Under the pieces are notes generated by a model that ran no database searches, was not told the origin of the DNA, and saw only the letters and a program-made list of their open reading frames with translations. A DNA stretch of 64,000 bases from NCBI RefSeq assembly GCF_001644015.1, contig NZ_LUUI01000022.1, positions 1-64,000 on the forward strand, read 5' to 3'. Position 1 is the stretch's first letter. Each line of letters begins with the position of its first letter. Below are positions 60,718 to 64,000 of this stretch, one piece after another. This stretch comes from Methylomonas lenta (lineage in GTDB: Bacteria; Pseudomonadota; Gammaproteobacteria; Methylococcales; Methylomonadaceae). The translations under genes were made by a program, and so were the position numbers.

Positions 60718-61647
60718 ATGTTTAAAAATAATAATAATAAAAAATTAAATCGTAGAGCAGCTTTTCGGATCTATGAGCAGGCTAATCTTTTCTATCAAAA
60801 AATTGACTCTAATCAAGTTAGCGAAACGCAGCCTGGGTTCGAGAATCTTTTACTAGGTAGTCATCAAGCTAAGGAGTTGGGGCAACTCAATTCAGTTGCG
60901 GAAAGCTCAGGAGGTGATGTCTCTCTTCCTAGCTCCATAAGCCAGGAAAATGATACGCTGAATGTGAATATCAGTTCTACAGGTATTGCGTTTACCTGTA
61001 AAGATAAACTGGAAATTGGCGATTATCTAATGATCAGGATATTGTTGTTATCCAATATGACCTTGATTATGGCCTGCTGTAAAGTCGTTTATTCTAAACC
61101 GAGTAATCCTTATGAGAAAAACCAGTATCCGTTTTTAACGGGCGTTCAATTTATTAATTTAACATCTGAAGACACTAAGTTATTGGTTGATCATGTTAGC
61201 AGAAGAAAGAAACAGCAGCTGTTTTTGGCCGGATTGATGATCAGTATTTTTATGACAATACTGGCAATACCTGAGGAGATTTTTAATTTAGTATTGGATT
61301 TAAGTGATAAGCTATTAGATGTAATTGTAGAAACAGTTTATATAATATTTGATTACATGGATGTTGGCTTGGGACATGTTATCAAATATTTATTTAATGT
61401 TAGTCCGCATGGCAGGCAGATGATTGGTTTTTATGTCTTGTTAGCTATTCAATTAGTCTCATTAATTGTGTTCTTGCGTGTCATCGTTTCAGCTTGTATG
61501 CGTTTAGGTCAAAATCTAGTGGCCTATGTATCGCGTAAAAAAGCCAGTGTTCTTTATTATTGGGGGCGGCAAACCCTGTTAAACAAAATTAAAATGACTG
61601 GTATAGGGGTGCTCGCAATCAGCTGTTATGTTTTGTTTGCTGTTTGA
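60718..61647 (+). CDS. PilZ-domain membrane protein
   Basis: A 309-residue protein. Residues about 10-165 form a PilZ-like c-di-GMP-binding domain: the basic motif LNRRAAFRIYE (RxxxR pattern) and the second motif NISSTGIAF (NxSxxG), followed by LEIGDYLMIRILL. At least three hydrophobic segments follow (LFLAGLMISIFMTILAI, FYVLLAIQLVSLIVFLRVIV, MTGIGVLAISCYVLFAV). A c-di-GMP-controlled inner membrane effector is the likely role. It is monocistronic, with AT-rich flanks, and lower in GC than its neighbours. Confidence 0.8.
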   Translation: MFKNNNNKKLNRRAAFRIYEQANLFYQKIDSNQVSETQPGFENLLLGSHQAKELGQLNSVAESSGGDVSLPSSISQENDTLNVNISSTGIAFTCKDKLEIGDYLMIRILLLSNMTLIMACCKVVYSKPSNPYEKNQYPFLTGVQFINLTSEDTKLLVDHVSRRKKQQLFLAGLMISIFMTILAIPEEIFNLVLDLSDKLLDVIVETVYIIFDYMDVGLGHVIKYLFNVSPHGRQMIGFYVLLAIQLVSLIVFLRVIVSACMRLGQNLVAYVSRKKASVLYYWGRQTLLNKIKMTGIGVLAISCYVLFAV

Positions 61648-62142
61648 CGGCAACGTCAGTTGTTTAAATGTATGCGTTAGCCCAAAGTATTTTCTGATTA
61701 GCCAGTTTCCTCAGCTAATCATCCATCAAATCCTATAAATCGTCATTTTGGTAGGGAATGTCTAAATCCAGGCATCATGGATAGCGCCAAACTTGCCCTC
61801 CATGATATTGGATGGCCGCTTCCCGGCTGACATGACGGACTTTTTCGGGACAGCTAAAAAAGTTTGCTAATCTGGAGGCTTTTTGCTGTGAACAGTAATC
61901 ATGTCTTACAACGTTCAGTTATATAATTCGCTGAAAAATTAATAAGTTTGGCTGATTTTCGATGGATTATCCGGGTATTAAATTTTTAATCATCTGTGCG
62001 CTATGATGCCGGTTGGGTTGTAGATTCGACCTTACCTCATCCTGCAAACCTAGGATGAAGTGCTATAATACCCTATGTCCTTTTGGATTTTAGGTTTTGA
62101 AATCAATACCTATACTGATGACGTTTGATTGGGAGATTATGG
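61648..62142. other. Intergenic region with a degenerate palindromic repeat and a -10 element
   Basis: A 495 bp gap without a supported ORF. It holds a degenerate inverted-repeat element (61741-61838) and a TATAAT -10 hexamer at 62064-62069 ahead of the DUF882 gene, though no good -35 is visible at the right spacing. A short TGACG/CGTCA hairpin lies at the end of the PilZ gene. Confidence 0.5.
61741..61838. repeat. Degenerate intergenic palindromic element
   Basis: The ends are inverted: CGTCAT...GGGAA (61741 onward) and TTCCC...ATGACG (to 61837), with internal AATCCAG and TTGGAT also complementary in part. This is the layout of common proteobacterial intergenic repeats that begin CGTCATTCCC and end GGGAATGACG, here worn by substitutions. 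Only one copy is in the window. Confidence 0.45.
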
Positions 62143-63093
62143 ATGTTACGACATAATATAGAGAATAACAGCAGTGAAAATGACGAGGTAAAGCTGTCTA
62201 GACGCAGCTTTTTCGGACGTCTGGCCGTGGGTGCTGTTTTATCTATAGCAATGCCTGGGGTAGTAAATGCTGCAAAAAGCACAAAAGCAGATAAATCAGC
62301 ACAGAAGGCTAAGACCTCAGTGCGCTTACCCAAGCAGATAGCCAAAAAAACGGCTCATGCTGGGCATCATACAACTAAAGTTAAGTCTGCAAAGTTAGCT
62401 AAAAATAGCAAAGTAAATAAAACCCTTGCTGCCAAACATCACAAATTAGCCAGCGCTAAGCACGGACACTCGAATGTTCGTCAGGCGTCGATTAGTTCGC
62501 GTAAGCACGATGTTTATGCTGGAAAAAATAAAGCAGTAGAAGCAGTAAATGTGGCATCTACTCATGACATTGATAGTAGAGCGGATACTATCATTCAGCC
62601 TATACGCGAGCCAATGTTTTTAGCGGATCGTGGTCGACTTGCTTCTCATCGTGCTTTGGAAATTCAAAATCCACACACCGGCGACAAGCTGAGTCTGACT
62701 TATTTTGAAAAAGGTCGCTATTTGAACGATGCTTTGGATGAAATCAGCTTTTTGTTACGCGACTATCGGACCGACGATGTGCATCCTATTGACCCTGATC
62801 TACTGGATCAATTACACGATTTGAAGCAAATATTAGGCTTACATCAACCGTTTGACGTGATCTGTGGTTATCGTTCGCCGTTGACCAATGCAAAGCTGCA
62901 TGCCGAACGTTCCGGAGTCGCTAATAACAGTTTTCATATGTATGGTAGAGCCGTCGATATCCGCATTGAACGTTTCGATCTGCGACGCATCCATAATGCA
63001 GCAATAGCAATGCATCGTGGTGGCGTGGGGTATTATCCAGGATCCAAATTTATCCATCTGGATACCGGCACTTTCAGAACCTGGTCGCTGTAA
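62143..63093 (+). CDS. Tat-exported DUF882 (YcbK/MepK-like) peptidoglycan peptidase
   Basis: A 316-residue protein. A twin-arginine signal (SRRSFFGRLAVGAVLSIAM) is followed by a long Lys/Ala/His-rich linker (about residues 45-130) and the DUF882/M15-like peptidase domain. Zinc ligands are visible as H265 and D272 in HMYGRAVDIRI and the late His in FIHLDTG. The E. coli relative MepK cleaves 3-3 cross-links in murein; Tat export of this family is usual. The start at 62143 is favoured over 62125. The basic linker is unusual and may bind acidic polymers or the cell wall. Confidence 0.88.
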   Translation: MLRHNIENNSSENDEVKLSRRSFFGRLAVGAVLSIAMPGVVNAAKSTKADKSAQKAKTSVRLPKQIAKKTAHAGHHTTKVKSAKLAKNSKVNKTLAAKHHKLASAKHGHSNVRQASISSRKHDVYAGKNKAVEAVNVASTHDIDSRADTIIQPIREPMFLADRGRLASHRALEIQNPHTGDKLSLTYFEKGRYLNDALDEISFLLRDYRTDDVHPIDPDLLDQLHDLKQILGLHQPFDVICGYRSPLTNAKLHAERSGVANNSFHMYGRAVDIRIERFDLRRIHNAAIAMHRGGVGYYPGSKFIHLDTGTFRTWSL

Positions 63094-63104
63094 AAGCCGC
63101 TACC

Positions 63105-63135
63105 AAAAAAAAGCGCCTTTAAGGCGCTTTTTTTT
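63105..63135. terminator. Bidirectional intrinsic terminator
   Basis: AAAAAAAAGCGCCTT and AAGGCGCTTTTTTTT form a symmetrical hairpin with A and T runs on both sides, 12 bp after the DUF882 gene and 21 bp before the converging end of the next gene. It can stop transcription from both directions. Confidence 0.92.
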
Positions 63136-63155
63136 GGTTATGGGATTGCCGTAGT

Positions 63156-64000
63156 TTATGGGGTAACCGACTGGTAAGGCCCCAACGGATCAGCACCCAA
63201 GGTACCCACCAATGATTGCAAATATTCCGGGCTTTTTAAGGTTTCCAGTTTTTGCATGGCTTGTAGTAATCGCTTTTGCAGCGTTGTGTCGGCAGTGCGA
63301 AAACGGTGATCGTTATCTTGAATCAGACTATTTAGATAATTCACATGCCGTCCCCACAAGGCAGTATCCCGCTGTTGTTTGATCCTCAATCGCTCTTGAT
63401 ACCAGGCAGAATCCAAAAGGTATTCGCGTGTAAACATGGCGCGAATCTCGGGATGATGTGCATCCATGCCCTGATAATGGCCTGCAGCCATAATATAAAG
63501 CAGGGCATAAAGTGGTGGGCAGGCATCTTCAATGCTGCCGTCGTCGATATATTGCTGAGCAACACGCTGTTGAGTTTCGACGATATTGTTGACGCCATCG
63601 GCAAATACATCAATATCTTGCCTTTCTGGTTGCAGAATTTCGTCAGTGAAAACCGCTGAGGGATTGTCGAAAATTTTCCCCATCAAACCATGCACAAAAT
63701 GGCTGGTGATACGGTAACCCAGTCGACTGGCCAGCACGATGGTGCCGTTATGTTCTAAATCAGTCAGTGGCTCCAGATACCCCTGTTTAATTAAATACTC
63801 GGGTTGACGTTCTTTAGGCTGCAGACGCGACCAAATTTCCGGAATCAATAAGCTTATGTCGTGATCAACGCGAATGTCCGGGCCAATATAGCCCGCTGAA
63901 CTTGAGAACCCCGGATAGCCTGTCAGTATGAATGAAACCAATGCGTTATTCAGATCGGCAGTCGGCCGCAGGGCATTGAATGGGCCTTTGGTGAGCGCAC
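63156..64000 (-). CDS. C-terminal part of a large protein, cut by the window end
   Basis: The frame is open to the window end, so only the last about 281 residues are seen and the start lies beyond 64000. Segments LIKQGYLEPLTDLEHNGTIV, ASRLGYRITSHFVHG, VFADGVNNIVETQQRVA and CPPLYALLYIMAAGHYQG look like a conserved metabolic enzyme end. I have a weak impression of a PPi-dependent PEP carboxykinase-type protein, but cannot support it from sequence alone. Confidence 0.6.
   Translation of the reverse strand, partial: ALTKGPFNALRPTADLNNALVSFILTGYPGFSSSAGYIGPDIRVDHDISLLIPEIWSRLQPKERQPEYLIKQGYLEPLTDLEHNGTIVLASRLGYRITSHFVHGLMGKIFDNPSAVFTDEILQPERQDIDVFADGVNNIVETQQRVAQQYIDDGSIEDACPPLYALLYIMAAGHYQGMDAHHPEIRAMFTREYLLDSAWYQERLRIKQQRDTALWGRHVNYLNSLIQDNDHRFRTADTTLQKRLLQAMQKLETLKSPEYLQSLVGTLGADPLGPYQSVTP

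Noticed and set aside
61648-62142. A c-di-GMP riboswitch or other structured RNA near the PilZ gene
   Set aside because: No GEMM-type conserved core can be recognised; the only structure is the degenerate palindrome.
1-64000. Insertion sequences, prophage genes, tRNA genes or integrase attachment sites
   Set aside because: No transposase, integrase other than XerD, phage structural gene or cloverleaf sequence was recognised on either strand.

Overview
The window reads as a contiguous piece of a gammaproteobacterial chromosome of moderate GC content. Housekeeping genes are in typical gammaproteobacterial order (ypjD/ffh, then rpsP-rimM-trmD-rplS, xerD, lpxA). The mix of TonB receptors, c-di-GMP enzymes, sigma-28/sigma-54 flagellar control and intracellular glucan enzymes would fit an aquatic or methanotrophic gammaproteobacterium (Methylococcales-like), but that placement is an inference. 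I see no insertion sequence, CRISPR array, rRNA or tRNA gene.

Layout. 0-5.2 kb: a SWIM/SNF2 helicase, a Uma2-type nuclease and a beta-CASP metallo-beta-lactamase RNA nuclease. 5.3-14.1 kb: a nonulosonic (pseudaminic-type) acid operon, pseB-pseC-pseF-pseG, then a methyltransferase, a ComA-ComB fusion, an ATP-grasp ligase and pseI. 14.2-17.8 kb: a sigma-28 promoter and fliC-flaG-fliD-fliS-fliT. 17.9-30.9 kb, minus strand: a 1841-residue octapeptide-repeat protein with a very good sigma-54 promoter, followed by a SPINDLY/OGT-type glycosyltransferase, a probable DUF616-like protein, an asparagine synthase-methyltransferase fusion and a fucosyltransferase-methyltransferase fusion. 31.3-35.2 kb: a second flagellin with a candidate sigma-54 promoter, a Maf-type (DUF115) flagellin glycosyltransferase and a YjfB-like motility protein. 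35.2-41.7 kb: housekeeping genes. 41.8-49.1 kb: a degenerate receiver-like protein, a YfiR/GGDEF-EAL/TonB-receptor module, an M18 aminopeptidase and MsrB. 49.3-52.4 kb: a short membrane protein and an AlkB/hemerythrin/GST cluster. 52.6-58.7 kb: two GH30 enzymes flanking a large GH94/149/161-like phosphorylase, all without signal peptides. 58.9-64 kb: a tandem-HKD phospholipase D-like protein, a PilZ membrane protein, a Tat-exported DUF882 peptidase and the 3' part of a large unidentified gene.

The two most interesting systems are linked to the flagellum. First, the pse operon has no pseH acetyltransferase; at that point it carries methyltransferase + ComA-ComB + ATP-grasp. ComA and ComB make sulfolactate from PEP and sulfite, and the ATP-grasp gene overlaps the fusion by 4 bp. 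The simplest reading is that sulfolactate, possibly O-methylated, is amide-linked to the 4-amino sugar in place of acetate, giving a sulfonated pseudaminic acid for flagellin. Second, a giant Ser/Thr-rich repeat protein built of about 229 octapeptides, with a nested 17-unit (408 bp) super-repeat, is predicted to be co-regulated with flagella by sigma-54. It lies directly upstream of an O-GlcNAc-transferase-type enzyme and three further glycan-modifying proteins, so it is a candidate heavily O-glycosylated surface or filament-associated protein.
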